64,000 nt of DNA from UBA11855 sp964591705 (GCA_964591705.1 CAZQCX010000002.1:21514-85513), one strand, 5' to 3'. Positions 7,860 to 16,973 are shown, counted from the stretch's first letter. Notes: generated from the letters alone by a model not told the origin. Numbers and translations: made by a program.

Positions 7860-10385
7860 TTAAACTATGCCTGTGCGGATCAAAGGAGCCTTTACTACTC
7901 TCGTATTGTATTTCGAGAGATAGGCTAAACGTTCGCTGTCATATGGATAACTTTCCGTAGGTGGATAGGGGAAGCCACTCATAGCTTGGAACGGTAACGG
8001 ATCAACTGTAAACTCGAATCCGTAGCCCCAATTCCCAGGCGGATCTTTGAACCAGCAAGCAACAAATAAGAAGAAGTCTCTTTCCATGCCGCCTTCAAGC
8101 GGTGGTAGATCAACGATAGGGAACTTGAGAGAAACTTTGTCACCCTGCATCCCGATAACAAACATATCATCCGCTTCGAGGACTAACCGTGTTACATCAC
8201 CGTACCTTGTGAAGTTCCCGGAAGCAGTTGAATTCGTGCTGCCAAACTCTAATGGGTCAAGTGTAGCGGAAGGGGTGATTCTATGAACTTTTATTTTCTC
8301 TTGCGGGGTTACGTCTATTCTGATGTAATCGAATGTTACGTTGAAGAAATTGGTAATTCTGATTTTGTACTCGCTTACTCCTGTGGGAAAAAGCCCTGTC
8401 AAGTCTACAGCGAAGCTTCTAGGAACGTAATCTGAGGGTATCGGCATCTGCCTATTCTGTGGCACACGCACCCAATTTCCACTTGCATCACTAACCTCCA
8501 TGTAGGGCGGTGGGTAAATCTGGGTGCCATTTGGCACCAGACCCCTGTTGAATGCCGCTTTGAAGTTATCTATCCAAGTGTAATAGTGTTCAGGTGCACC
8601 CCAATCAACCATTCCATGGATTACAAGCTTAATTTCCTGTGCACGAGATAAATCACCCAAGTTTAGTGTTAACTGGTTTAAGGTCATGTTGTCCCATGAC
8701 GGACTGACCAGTCCATCACTACCAGGTGTGAAAATTCCATCCAGTTGGGCAATTTGAAACAGAACATCTTCTCCCTTTTCGTTATAAGCTGAAATTGGCG
8801 TTAACAGGTTGTTTTTGCTTACGGTATAAATTTCACCATTGAAATCTCGGTTGACATAATTCACCATAGTCGAATAAACGTCAGTTCCAATTGGGTGATC
8901 AACAACCATCAGGTAAGCTGAATCTAAGTAGAAGATTTCATCCCATTGTTGAAAGAGGACCATGTCATAATAGCCATTCTGGGCTTTAGTGTCTTGACTT
9001 GGAACCATGCTTGATGCAAACGGAAAAACCGCAACTAATTGGAAGATGAGCAAAAGAGATAAGATTAACGTACCAATCGTCAATTTTTTTTCGCGGCTTC
9101 TGCCACTCTTAACCAATATTGCACCAAGTGTTAAGAGAGATAGAATTATTCCTGCAACCATCAATATAATGAAGGGTAACTGTGCAGAGAAGAGACTCCC
9201 AAATCCTAATATCAAAGCAGAGTTACCGTTGTAGCTGGCATCAGCCCTTAGTTGTAATTGGTTTTTATCCATTTTTATAGTGTCCCAGGGGTTACCCCCA
9301 CCGAACACTATGTCGCCTTTTTCATTGATGTAATCCATATATCCTAGCCAGCCTGCGTTTGAGACTTCAGTGACGTAGACGTAGTTGGTTCCGTTCCAGA
9401 AAAACAGCGACGGACAGGATGCGTATCCACTAATTACGGTATAAGTTGCAACTAACACCAGACGTTCATCTAACTTGAAAGTTCTCGACGTGCTTGTCAC
9501 TCCATCGCTCCAGTATGAAAATTGTAATATGCCTGTTCCAACATTGACTATCTCTTCCACACTAATGCTGTGTTGCCCTACTGGAAGAAGCTCAACATAG
9601 GGTGTTTTGTAGGTCACTCCGTTTAGGATGAATGTTAAGGGTGTGGAGCCACCACCTGACCTCCCAATGGTGAGCGTGTGGTAGCCTGTCTTGACGACTG
9701 TGAAAGACCCACTTAGGGTATTCACTTTAACGGTGTGTTTACCTTCAGAAGTTGCAGCAAATGTGAATTCCACGATTGTAGATCCCCCTGGGAGCACTTC
9801 TATCTTCTTTCTTTCCAAGAGTGCCCCATCAACAGTTAGCTTCAATGCGATACTTTCCAGTTCTATACTTGGGTTTGTTGCTGTTAAGGTGACGGTTATC
9901 GTTTCATTTTCCCAAGTTTCGTATGGATTAATTCTTAGATTGGAGAGAACTATTTTGCTGATTTCGGGCGCCGCTGGCTTAATTTTAAAAGTGCCATTTA
10001 AACCATTTATTTCTACGTAGTAATTGCCTTCCCTATTTTCGAAAACTGTAAATTCAACTGTCTTGGATTCTTTTCCCAACAGGAGGATTTCCTGCGCCTC
10101 CCTAAATACTCTGTTGATAGTAAGGTTTGCTGAGTAGGCTCCGTCCATGTCACCTATATTTGTGACATTTACCGTAACTAGTATAGGATCCCCTACTTCT
10201 GCTTCAAGTGGGTTAATCATGAGATCTGTCACATTGAACTCGGCTGGCTTTGGTGCAGTGACGATTAAGCCTTTGTCCTGAAGGTAGAAGTAGGTTCCTG
10301 CCGCGACCGCAACCACTATTATATCAATAAAGAGGATAGCTTTCAGTTTGGAGAGAGCTCTGCGAGATTGCAATATATGTTCCAC
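7860..10385 (-). CDS. Large CARDB-repeat surface protein with an internal transmembrane hairpin
   Basis: 841 residues. An N-terminal anchor (about residues 17-36, AILFIDIIVVAVAAGTYFYL) is followed by two CARDB-like adhesion domains (about 45-135 and 145-235, e.g. EAEVGDPILVTVNVTNIGD and NETITVTLTATNPSIELES), then a short beta-rich domain and a long extracellular region with many N-x-S/T sites. Unusually, two strongly hydrophobic helices flanking a basic loop (KSGRSREKK) sit in the middle, roughly residues 395-460. The extracellular sequence resumes right after them with GYYDMVLFQQWDEIFYLD. The C-terminus is soluble. The start is GTG 10385, with GGAGG ten bases upstream. Role unknown; it is likely a cell-surface binding protein. 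Confidence 0.75.
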   Translation of the reverse strand: MEHILQSRRALSKLKAILFIDIIVVAVAAGTYFYLQDKGLIVTAPKPAEFNVTDLMINPLEAEVGDPILVTVNVTNIGDMDGAYSANLTINRVFREAQEILLLGKESKTVEFTVFENREGNYYVEINGLNGTFKIKPAAPEISKIVLSNLRINPYETWENETITVTLTATNPSIELESIALKLTVDGALLERKKIEVLPGGSTIVEFTFAATSEGKHTVKVNTLSGSFTVVKTGYHTLTIGRSGGGSTPLTFILNGVTYKTPYVELLPVGQHSISVEEIVNVGTGILQFSYWSDGVTSTSRTFKLDERLVLVATYTVISGYASCPSLFFWNGTNYVYVTEVSNAGWLGYMDYINEKGDIVFGGGNPWDTIKMDKNQLQLRADASYNGNSALILGFGSLFSAQLPFIILMVAGIILSLLTLGAILVKSGRSREKKLTIGTLILSLLLIFQLVAVFPFASSMVPSQDTKAQNGYYDMVLFQQWDEIFYLDSAYLMVVDHPIGTDVYSTMVNYVNRDFNGEIYTVSKNNLLTPISAYNEKGEDVLFQIAQLDGIFTPGSDGLVSPSWDNMTLNQLTLNLGDLSRAQEIKLVIHGMVDWGAPEHYYTWIDNFKAAFNRGLVPNGTQIYPPPYMEVSDASGNWVRVPQNRQMPIPSDYVPRSFAVDLTGLFPTGVSEYKIRITNFFNVTFDYIRIDVTPQEKIKVHRITPSATLDPLEFGSTNSTASGNFTRYGDVTRLVLEADDMFVIGMQGDKVSLKFPIVDLPPLEGGMERDFFLFVACWFKDPPGNWGYGFEFTVDPLPFQAMSGFPYPPTESYPYDSERLAYLSKYNTRVVKAPLIRTGIV

Positions 10386-10411
10386 TTTATTAGTGCCTCC
10401 ATTACGACCGT

Positions 10412-10426
10412 GTTATATTTAAATTG
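10412..10426 (-). promoter_or_regulatory. Probable TATA box for the CARDB surface protein gene
   Basis: On the minus strand CAATTTAAATATAAC lies 27-41 bases upstream of the GTG at 10385, with GGAGG between it and the start. Spacing and composition fit an archaeal promoter followed by a short leader. The insertion element begins only 15 bases further upstream, at 10441. Confidence 0.5.
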
Positions 10427-10440
10427 TTTGGAAATGTCAT

Positions 10441-10463
10441 GCCAACTTTCAAATGTTACACTT
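10441..10463 (+). repeat. Left terminal inverted repeat of the decayed IS
   Basis: The reverse complement reads AAGTGTAACATTTGAAAGTT followed by GGC. It aligns without gaps to the right end, 16 of 23 bases identical. It overlaps the 3' end of the transposase frame (the stop is at 10449-10451). Confidence 0.6.
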
Positions 10464-11348
10464 ATAGAGCGCTGCTGGGTACGCTTTGAGACCTCTATGG
10501 AAACGTGAGGTGTTGAACCATTGCTTGTACTCGTCTAGTTTGCCATTGACCCATCGTGGAGATTTTCCGAATGGTTAACGAATTCCCGGTTGAGGTTTTA
10601 GATGCACCATTCGACCTTGCCTTTGTCTTGAGGGTAAGAGGGATACGCAAAATGAACCTCGATATGACGGCTCCGGCACCGCTCTTTCCATTGATCTCTG
10701 GATTGCCGTCCATGATCGCATAGAATAGCCTCAGGAAACCTGCCGACTTTCTCTAAAACAGCCACCGTTTCAGCGGTTGTCACGCCATGATCAAGCTGCT
10801 CAGCTACAACGATGAAGCGGCTGTGTTCGTCAGTGCAGACCAAAAACCAGTACTTCTTGCCTGCAACACTAAATGATCCTCTGAAGACCAGCTACCACAG
10901 CTTTCCACGTGCAGTGGCTCTAAAGAATTTCCAACGTTTGAACTCAGGCTGATAACCGTGCCGTTTGTTTCTTGCGGGGACTTTGTTGACGGTTTCTCTG
11001 GACAGCTCTAAGCCTTGGACACAATTCGCTGTTTCCAAGATGAAGCCTGGAAGAGAGCAGAGGCATTGCTCCATGTGTGCAGTTCCCCCATTGGAAGGTG
11101 GGTCTCAGCTTGAGGATTGAAAGCTAAACTTGCAACGTGACTTTGCTTTCTCTGGGCTGCCGTCGCTTGTCCTTGAAGCTTTCTGCTCCACGATGTTTTC
11201 CTCTTCGCAGCCATCGGTACACCGTTTGCCTAGTGGTGCTGAAAGTCTGCGCGATGCCCTTGACCGTTAGTTCTTTCCTGAACTTCCTGAAGGCTCCCCT
11301 AACGTCAGGAGAAAGCCTCACATTATCACCCGATAAACTTGGCTGCAC
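10449..11348 (-). pseudogene. Transposase pseudogene (HTH plus DDE integrase core)
   Basis: From ATG 11348 an intact helix-turn-helix section reads LTVKGIAQTFSTTRQTVYRW and continues to a stop near 11124. Later sections are recognisable in shifting frames: VQGLELSRETVNKV, FKRWKFFRATARGKLW, then a stop, then FRGSFSVAGKKYWFLVCTDE, HSRFIVVAEQLDHGVTTAE and ILCDHGRQ, then GKVEWCI and a stop, finally RGLKAYPAALYKCNI and TGA at 10449. The residue expected to be the first catalytic Asp (LDF in relatives, from memory) reads Val after an in-frame stop. At least two stops and one or more frameshifts make it inactive. Original length was about 300 residues. Confidence 0.85.
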
Positions 11349-11357
11349 TATGAATTA

Positions 11358-11380
11358 GAGTGCAACGTTAGCAAGCTGAC
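11358..11380 (+). repeat. Right terminal inverted repeat of the decayed IS
   Basis: Reads GAGTGCAACGTTAGCAAGCT followed by GAC, and pairs with the left end at 10441-10463 (16 of 23 positions). It lies ten bases upstream of the transposase ATG. Confidence 0.6.
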
Positions 11381-12565
11381 TTTACATCCTCAGACAAAAA
11401 CCTAACTAATACTAAGGTCTGAAGTCTCTCATATCCGAGCAACATGACGTGTCATGGATTCTTTGTTTTGTGCTGTTCCGTGGCTACTTCCCAATGCCTG
11501 AAGGTGCAAAAGGGAATTTGCGTCAAGTTTGGGTTGGCTTGCTGCGGTGAATTGCTCTTTTTTCCGGAGGTAGAAGTTGGTTCTCACGGCCGCTGTACTG
11601 GCGAACAGGTTGCCATCCTTTCCAAGTTCTTGTTCTTCGGAAACCAGAGAACCATGCCGATCGTTTTGGCAGAAGAAGACCTGTGCTGCAACCTTCTTTT
11701 GATGCCGATCTTGCTGACGAACAACACGCAACAATCCCAATGGCTCATCCAATTGAGAGATGCTATTTATGGAAACTGCAGCAAAAAATAGCAGCCAGAA
11801 TACGCCGCTGCTCAACATAGTAATTGCCTTGTGAAACCTGAAGACTACTGCCAGCCAAAAAAAGAAATGAGCTTTCAGAATTTCTCATGTGGTAGAAGAA
11901 AAGCATTTGCTGCGTGACTTTTTTTCTTCTTCTCGACGCTGCAGGCTTTAGAAGAAAATACCAGCCCGTTCACAGTCGGTGTTAACTGACCGAGTTGAGC
12001 CAGTGAAAAACCGACTGGTAGCAGTCCAAATGCGTAGTGCAGTGGGCGACTACCTCCAGAGCCCCCCAGGCAACGAGTGTTGCTGTCATACAGTGAAAAA
12101 AGGCAAACAACCACACGTGACGGCGAAAATTCCTATGGGAAGAGATGCTGAAAGCTACAGTCAGACAATTTTTGTTTGAGCGTCGAGACTCTTCTTTTCT
12201 TTCTGGGCGATTCAGTCGCCAGCCCAAGATCTGCCTTGAGCCTGCGCTTCCTCGCTTAAACCAAGAAAACCCACGTTCGCTGCAGCAGGTTCGTTGGCTC
12301 GGCAGTATCTCTGACTGCTTGGTACGTATCTCCTAAGAAAGTAATCCCAAAACTGAAAGCCTCTGACCAATTCCATATTTCCCTTTTTCAAGTCTATCCC
12401 TAGATGCCCGCTGCCAATTCAAATAGAATTGTTCTAGCCCGGAAAGTTTCAGCTATCGGAGACCGCCTTCAGCAGGAACCGAATCAGGACCAGGAGACAT
12501 ATTTTGTGCTGGATGCAATCTCCAGAAGAAGAATACAACCAAGTCTCAGGATATATGATTGAATT
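11381..12565. other. Gene-poor stretch beside the decayed IS
   Basis: About 1.2 kb in which I see no convincing gene. Open frames exist on both strands (e.g. 11444-11791 plus, 11429-11818 minus) but their translations are rich in Cys, Ser and Leu runs without family motifs. An exact 10-base inverted repeat, TCTCGACGCT at 11931-11940 and AGCGTCGAGA at 12179-12188, brackets about 240 bases. A short hairpin (GGCGA-TTCAG-TCGCC) sits at 12206-12220. I found no RNase P, SRP or tRNA signature. It may be relics of older insertions. Confidence 0.5.
12404..12562 (+). CDS. Possible small protein (52 residues), unrecognised
   Basis: A frame from ATG 12404 to TGA 12560-12562 with reasonable composition (IVLARKVSAIGDRLQQEPNQ then DQETYFVLDAISRRRIQPS). 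There is no ribosome-binding site or promoter in front. It converges on the gene ending at 12566 with three bases between. It could be a fragment of a decayed gene; kept only as a weak candidate. Confidence 0.2.
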   Translation: MPAANSNRIVLARKVSAIGDRLQQEPNQDQETYFVLDAISRRRIQPSLRIYD

Positions 12566-12883
12566 CTATCGAGCTGTAACCAAATAGTAAACCTCGAAAC
12601 TCCTCGGACTTGTCTGTTTAGTCCTCACAACCTTAAGCCCAACTTTATCAGTCAACATCTTAAGCTCGTGAACAAAATCCTCAACGTAATCCAGAACGCC
12701 ACAGCTATAACAGAACGAGCCCATAATAGAAAGCGTCACAACTTCAGGTGTCACGTTAACCACTTTTGCCACCGCTTCAGGACTGCGATACCGGTTGTAA
12801 AGCAAAACCGCCCTGCGCACAAGATCTTCAAGCTCAACCTGCGAAACCAGCCCCCTACACCCCACACAAGTAGCGTAATTCAC
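12566..12883 (-). CDS. Small Cys-motif protein linked to pyrDK
   Basis: 105 residues with two CxxC pairs: CVGC at residues 6-9 and CYSC near 58-61, suggesting one structural zinc or metal site made from both. Between them lies a helical segment (VELEDLVRRAVLLYNRYRSP) and a stretch like a helix-turn-helix (EAVAKVVNVTPEVVTLSIMG). The C-terminus is a beta-rich half. It starts 25 bases after pyrK and is likely the last gene of the pyrD-pyrK operon. I do not recognise the family; a regulator or assembly partner are both possible. Start ATG 12883. Confidence 0.65.
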   Translation of the reverse strand: MNYATCVGCRGLVSQVELEDLVRRAVLLYNRYRSPEAVAKVVNVTPEVVTLSIMGSFCYSCGVLDYVEDFVHELKMLTDKVGLKVVRTKQTSPRSFEVYYLVTAR

Positions 12884-12908
12884 ACAAGCTATTTCTTCCC
12901 TTCATACC

Positions 12909-13727
12909 CTAAATTGGAATCCGAGCCCCGTCAAAACCGAGCTTCGAAACCCCCAACTCATCCCGAACCTCACGCAAACGAGACAAACTAAACACAGGAC
13001 CATCACGACACACTCGGTACTTACCAATCATGCAGCTGCCGCACAAGCCTATGCCACACCGCATCAGCCGCTCCAAACTAGCTTCCAAAGACACGTTTCG
13101 CCTGTCTGCAAGATCAAAAACCTTGCGCAACATCTGCTCAGGACCACAAGCGTAAATCATGTTAAAGCTCTCTCTGTCAAGCAATTTCTCGAGCGGATCC
13201 GTAGCCAAACACTGTAGACCAAAGCTCCCGTCCTCAGTCGCACAAACAACATTTTCTTCAGAACAAACATTTCCCAGTTCCTGCAAGAACAATAATTCAT
13301 TTCTCGTCTTCGCACCCATCACAAACGAAAGGCGATCAGCCTTAGCCGAAAGACGCTTAGCCAAAAACAACAAAGGCGCAATGCCAGTCCCCCCGCCAAC
13401 AAGCAACACCTTCCCACGCGTCTCAGTGAACCAGTTCCCGAAGGGACCGCGAACACCAACAAGCTCACCCGCCTTCATCCCATGCAGGTGCCTAGTCGCA
13501 TCACCTACCAGCTTAACCGCAACCGAAACCTCGCCACCGCCCACACCCAAAACGCTCAAAGGAATCTCGTCAACTCCAGGTATCCAAAGCATCAAAAACT
13601 GACCGGGCTCAGCCTTCGAACAGAGCTTATCCACAACCCTGAGAGTCTTAACCGAAGGACTCTCTGGTCTCACATCCAAGATCTTCACCGCTCTGAGCGT
13701 GTTAGCTCTGGTGAGACAGCCCGACAA
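12909..13727 (-). CDS. pyrK: Dihydroorotate dehydrogenase electron-transfer subunit
   Basis: FAD and [2Fe-2S] protein that passes electrons from the PyrD flavin to NAD+ in pyrimidine synthesis. It begins with an FAD-binding barrel (PGQFLMLWIPGVDEIPLSV, a close match to PyrK). An NAD-binding domain follows, with LLVGGGTGIAPLLFLAKRL and the YACGPEQML motif. The C-terminal cluster motif is CGIGLCGSC plus a later Cys (KYRVCRDGPVF), the PyrK order. 272 residues is normal. Its start lies inside the end of pyrD (26-base overlap), so the two are translationally coupled. Confidence 0.93.
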   Translation of the reverse strand: MSGCLTRANTLRAVKILDVRPESPSVKTLRVVDKLCSKAEPGQFLMLWIPGVDEIPLSVLGVGGGEVSVAVKLVGDATRHLHGMKAGELVGVRGPFGNWFTETRGKVLLVGGGTGIAPLLFLAKRLSAKADRLSFVMGAKTRNELLFLQELGNVCSEENVVCATEDGSFGLQCLATDPLEKLLDRESFNMIYACGPEQMLRKVFDLADRRNVSLEASLERLMRCGIGLCGSCMIGKYRVCRDGPVFSLSRLREVRDELGVSKLGFDGARIPI

Positions 13728-14628
13728 TCTCCTTCACACTCCTGTATCCCCTTCTCTGAACATAACTGGCAATACCCTTGTTGATTTCTTCAAAAACTCC
13801 TAAATCCCCAAACGCTACAGCAGTGCCAACCTGAACCGCCAAGGCCCCTGCAAGAAGGAACTCAACAGCATCCCGCCATCCACTAATACCACCGCAACCG
13901 AATATTGGAACCTCAACAGTTTCAAAAACATCATACACGCACCGAAGAGCAATTGGCTTAATTGCAGCCCCCGACAGCCCACCCTCCACGTTGCTCAGCA
14001 CAGCTCTCTGAGTATCCACTTCAATTGCCATCGCCTTCACAGTATTGACCAGAGTCAACGCATCAGCCCCCGCCCCAACGGCAGCCTTGGCGACTTCAAC
14101 AATATCCGTCACGTTCGGAGACAGCTTAACGATCACTGGCTTGCGCAGAACAGCTTTTACATTCCCCACAACCTCAGCCAACAACTTCGGGCTCTGACCA
14201 ATTTCAGAACCAGTCTTCTTAACATGCGGACACGAAACATTCAACTCCACCGCGTCCGCGCCAGCCTTGACAGCTTTCGCAGCAACCGAGACATACTCAC
14301 CAGCTTGATATCCGAAGACACTCACAATCAAAGGGACCTTGAGGACACGCTTTGCATAAACAAGTTCCTCAGCAAAAGCTTCAATGCCAGGGTTCGGTAA
14401 ACCCATGGCATTTATCAAGCCACCCTCAGCCTGAACCACGGTCGGGTTCGGGTAACCAACCCTAGGTTCCATTCCAACCGACTTTGTCACCACTCCCCCC
14501 ACCCCTGCCTCAGCAACGCGCAGCATCGAATCCGCAGAATACCCCAGAACTCCGGAAGCCAAGACCGCAGGACTCGAAAGCTTCAAACCCGCAATATTCA
14601 CGCTCAGCAAGCTCCTACCCAAAGGCAT
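13702..14628 (-). CDS. pyrD: Dihydroorotate dehydrogenase catalytic subunit (class 1B)
   Basis: FMN enzyme that oxidises dihydroorotate to orotate in de novo pyrimidine synthesis. Visible family features: SPAVLASGVLGY near the start, GLPNPGIEAFAEEL, the active-site loop VELNVSCPHVKKTGS with the class 1B Cys base, VIVKLSPNVTDI, and the phosphate-binding end GCGGISGWRDAVEFLLAGA. I chose ATG 14628 (MPLGRSLLSVNIAGLKL), giving 308 residues; the frame is open a further 21 codons to 14691. Minus-strand AT-rich sequence (GCTTTATCTTT) about 60 bases upstream may be its promoter. Operon with pyrK and the small Cys-motif gene. Confidence 0.94.
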   Translation of the reverse strand: MPLGRSLLSVNIAGLKLSSPAVLASGVLGYSADSMLRVAEAGVGGVVTKSVGMEPRVGYPNPTVVQAEGGLINAMGLPNPGIEAFAEELVYAKRVLKVPLIVSVFGYQAGEYVSVAAKAVKAGADAVELNVSCPHVKKTGSEIGQSPKLLAEVVGNVKAVLRKPVIVKLSPNVTDIVEVAKAAVGAGADALTLVNTVKAMAIEVDTQRAVLSNVEGGLSGAAIKPIALRCVYDVFETVEVPIFGCGGISGWRDAVEFLLAGALAVQVGTAVAFGDLGVFEEINKGIASYVQRRGYRSVKEIVGLSHQS

Positions 14629-14821
14629 TCTGTTTTTTCCCAACCCTTGACAATAGAGTCTTCGCACGCCGCAAAGATAAAGCTTTAACACTCACCCTCA
14701 ACTTCAACTGACAATCACAGCCCAAGACAGACTCCAACCAACAGCATCTTACAAGAAAGACGCTATAAATTCCTTGAAAAAATGGATCTATTCCTTTCCA
14801 TTCCCCAAACAACAAACGAAA

Positions 14822-14831
14822 CCCTTTAAAG
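14822..14831 (+). promoter_or_regulatory. Probable TATA box for acs
   Basis: CCCTTTAAAG lies about 47-56 bases upstream of the acs ATG (14878), which would give a leader of roughly 20-25 bases. Confidence 0.45.
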
Positions 14832-14877
14832 CCCCAACCTCAAGTCTTCACGAAGAAAATCATCTGGAAGCAATGAA

Positions 14878-16836
14878 ATGTCAGAATCAAACTTACCATT
14901 TAACGAAAAAATTTATCCACCAAGCCAAAAAACCTCAGCGGGAACAAAGCTGAAACAAGAATGGGAAAACTCAATTAAGAACCCACGCGAATTCTGGGCT
15001 GAAAAAGCCAAAGCAATCGACTGGTTTCAAACCTGGGAAAACGTCCTAGACGACACAAACCCACCATTCTACAAGTGGTTCAAAGGCGCCACGCTTAACA
15101 TATGCCACAACACCTTGGATAGGCACGTGAAAACCGCAAGGAAAAACAAACTTGCCTACATCTGGGAGGGGGAAATGGGTGAAACCCGCACCTACAGCTA
15201 CTATCAGCTCTACCGAGAAGTGAACCAGTTCGCCAAAACCCTCAAAGACCTTGGACTCAAAAAAGGCGATAGAATCGCAGTATACCTCCCAGTCATCCCA
15301 GAATTGCCAATCACGCTGCTCGCATCCGCACGCATAGGCGGAATCCACACAGTAATATTCTCAGGATTCAGCTCCGATGCACTATCAGACCGCATAAACG
15401 ACTCAGGCGCTAGAATACTTGTGACCGCAGACGGTTCCTACAGAAGAGGCAAAACAGTAGCTATAAAAGACAACGCAGACCGCGCACTGCAGAACTGCCC
15501 AACCATCGAAAAAGTCATTGTCGTCAAACGTACGGGACAACCCATCCAAATGAACCCAACACGTGACATCTGGTACAACGAAGCAATAGCACAAGCAGGA
15601 ACAAATGCGTATGTCGAACCGGAAAAGATGGCAGCGACAGACCCTCTCTTCATACTCTACACTTCAGGAACCACAGGAAAACCAAAAGGCGTCCAACACG
15701 GAACAGGCGGATACCTCGTATGGGCATACTGGACACTCAAATGGGCATTCAACCCAACCGAAGAAGACATCTACTGGTGCACGGCAGACATAGGCTGGAT
15801 CACCGGTCACACATACAACGTATATTCTCCATTGGCAGCTGGGCTAACAGCACTGCTCTTTGAAGGAACACCCGACTACCCCGCCCAAAACCGTTGGTGG
15901 GACATAATCGAACGCCACGGCGTAACCATACTCTACACAACCCCAACAGCAATACGCATGTTCATGAAATTCGGAGAACAATGGATAAACAAACACGACT
16001 TAAGCTCACTGCGCATACTCGGCACAGTAGGCGAACCCATCAACCCAGAAGCATGGAAATGGTACTACCGCGTCATCGGCAAAGAACGCTTAGCCATAAT
16101 CGACACATGGTGGCAAACAGAAACAGGCGGATACATGATCGCACCCCTCACCGGCATCGAACTCGTACCACTCAAACCAGGCTCAGCCACATACTCGCTG
16201 CCAAGCATAGACGCAGAAGTCTACGACGAAAAAGGACAACCAGCCCAACTAGGCAACAAAGGATTCCTCGTGGTAAAAACACCATGGCCAGGAATGCTGC
16301 AAACACTATGGAAGGACCCGGAACGATATAAGCAAACATACTTTGGAAGGTGGACAAACATATACTACACAGGCGACTACGCAATCAAGGATCCAGAGGG
16401 CTACTTCTGGCTGCTCGGCAGAGCTGACGAAGTCCTCAAAGTGGCAGGCCACCGAATCGGCACGGTAGAACTCGAAAGCGCCTTGGTCTCACACCAAGCT
16501 GTATCAGAAGCCGCAGTCATGGGCAAAGAAGACGCAGTCAAAGGCGAAGTACCTGTCGCATTCGTGGTCTTGCGAAACGGCTTCACGGCGACCGAAGAAC
16601 TAAGAGCTGCCCTCATCAAGCACATAAGAACAACAATCGGACCAATCGCCACTCCCGACGCTATGGTAATCGTGAACAAGCTGCCAAAGACCCGCAGCGG
16701 AAAAATCATGCGCAGAATCCTCAAAGCAGTGCTCGTTGGCGCACCAATAGGCGATGTTTCAACACTTGAAGACGAAGCATCGGTAGACGACATAAAAACA
16801 ACCTACGAAGAAATGCGCAAACAGCTAGTCAAATAG
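14878..16836 (+). CDS. acsA: AMP-forming acetyl-CoA synthetase
   Basis: Converts acetate, ATP and CoA to acetyl-CoA, AMP and pyrophosphate. 652 residues, the usual Acs length. Motifs in order: the N-terminal acetyl-CoA synthetase extension (FWAEKAKAIDWFQTWENVL), the P-loop-like YTSGTTGKPKGVQHGTGGYL, the acetate-pocket region DTWWQTETGGYM with the Trp that restricts the pocket to short acids, YYTGDYAIKDPEGYFWLLGR, ADEVLKVAGHRIG, and the C-terminal KTRSGKIMRR carrying the catalytic, acetylatable Lys. It stands alone with its own promoter and a T-rich terminator. It implies acetate assimilation or acyl-CoA turnover. Confidence 0.96.
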   Translation: MSESNLPFNEKIYPPSQKTSAGTKLKQEWENSIKNPREFWAEKAKAIDWFQTWENVLDDTNPPFYKWFKGATLNICHNTLDRHVKTARKNKLAYIWEGEMGETRTYSYYQLYREVNQFAKTLKDLGLKKGDRIAVYLPVIPELPITLLASARIGGIHTVIFSGFSSDALSDRINDSGARILVTADGSYRRGKTVAIKDNADRALQNCPTIEKVIVVKRTGQPIQMNPTRDIWYNEAIAQAGTNAYVEPEKMAATDPLFILYTSGTTGKPKGVQHGTGGYLVWAYWTLKWAFNPTEEDIYWCTADIGWITGHTYNVYSPLAAGLTALLFEGTPDYPAQNRWWDIIERHGVTILYTTPTAIRMFMKFGEQWINKHDLSSLRILGTVGEPINPEAWKWYYRVIGKERLAIIDTWWQTETGGYMIAPLTGIELVPLKPGSATYSLPSIDAEVYDEKGQPAQLGNKGFLVVKTPWPGMLQTLWKDPERYKQTYFGRWTNIYYTGDYAIKDPEGYFWLLGRADEVLKVAGHRIGTVELESALVSHQAVSEAAVMGKEDAVKGEVPVAFVVLRNGFTATEELRAALIKHIRTTIGPIATPDAMVIVNKLPKTRSGKIMRRILKAVLVGAPIGDVSTLEDEASVDDIKTTYEEMRKQLVK

Positions 16837-16845
16837 AAACCAATC

Positions 16846-16858
16846 CTTTCTTTTTTTC
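16846..16858 (+). terminator. T-rich terminator after acs
   Basis: CCTTTCTTTTTTTCC begins 9 bases after the acs stop. Archaeal transcription commonly ends at such U-tracts; no strong hairpin precedes it. Confidence 0.45.
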
Positions 16859-16973
16859 CTGAACCCTTCAATCTTCCCAATCAACAAAAAGACCGCCGCA
16901 TTCCATATCATGCTAAAGGTTTTAGGCACGCTTCGCCAATTCTCTTCAGGCATTGGTAAATGGGCGAAGCCTC

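Larger units (their letters stand above)
10441..11380 (-). mobile_element. Decayed insertion sequence (DDE transposase, IS481-like) with imperfect terminal inverted repeats
   Basis: About 940 bases bounded by matching ends: 10441-10463 on the left and 11358-11380 on the right agree at 16 of 23 positions as inverted repeats, and some similarity (ACAT) continues outward. A single broken transposase gene fills the element on the minus strand, its stop overlapping the left repeat, as is common in this kind of element. I could not find a target-site duplication. The element sits directly upstream of the promoter of the CARDB gene. The number of disabling changes shows it is old and immobile by itself. 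Confidence 0.8.

Noticed and set aside
11429..11818. Open frames on both strands (129 and 115 codons) in the gap after the IS
   Set aside because: Neither translation shows family motifs or normal composition; they overlap each other and have no ribosome-binding site.
15894..16331. Arg/His-rich plus-strand frame within acs
   Set aside because: Out-of-frame shadow of the acetyl-CoA synthetase gene caused by its A/C-rich codon use.
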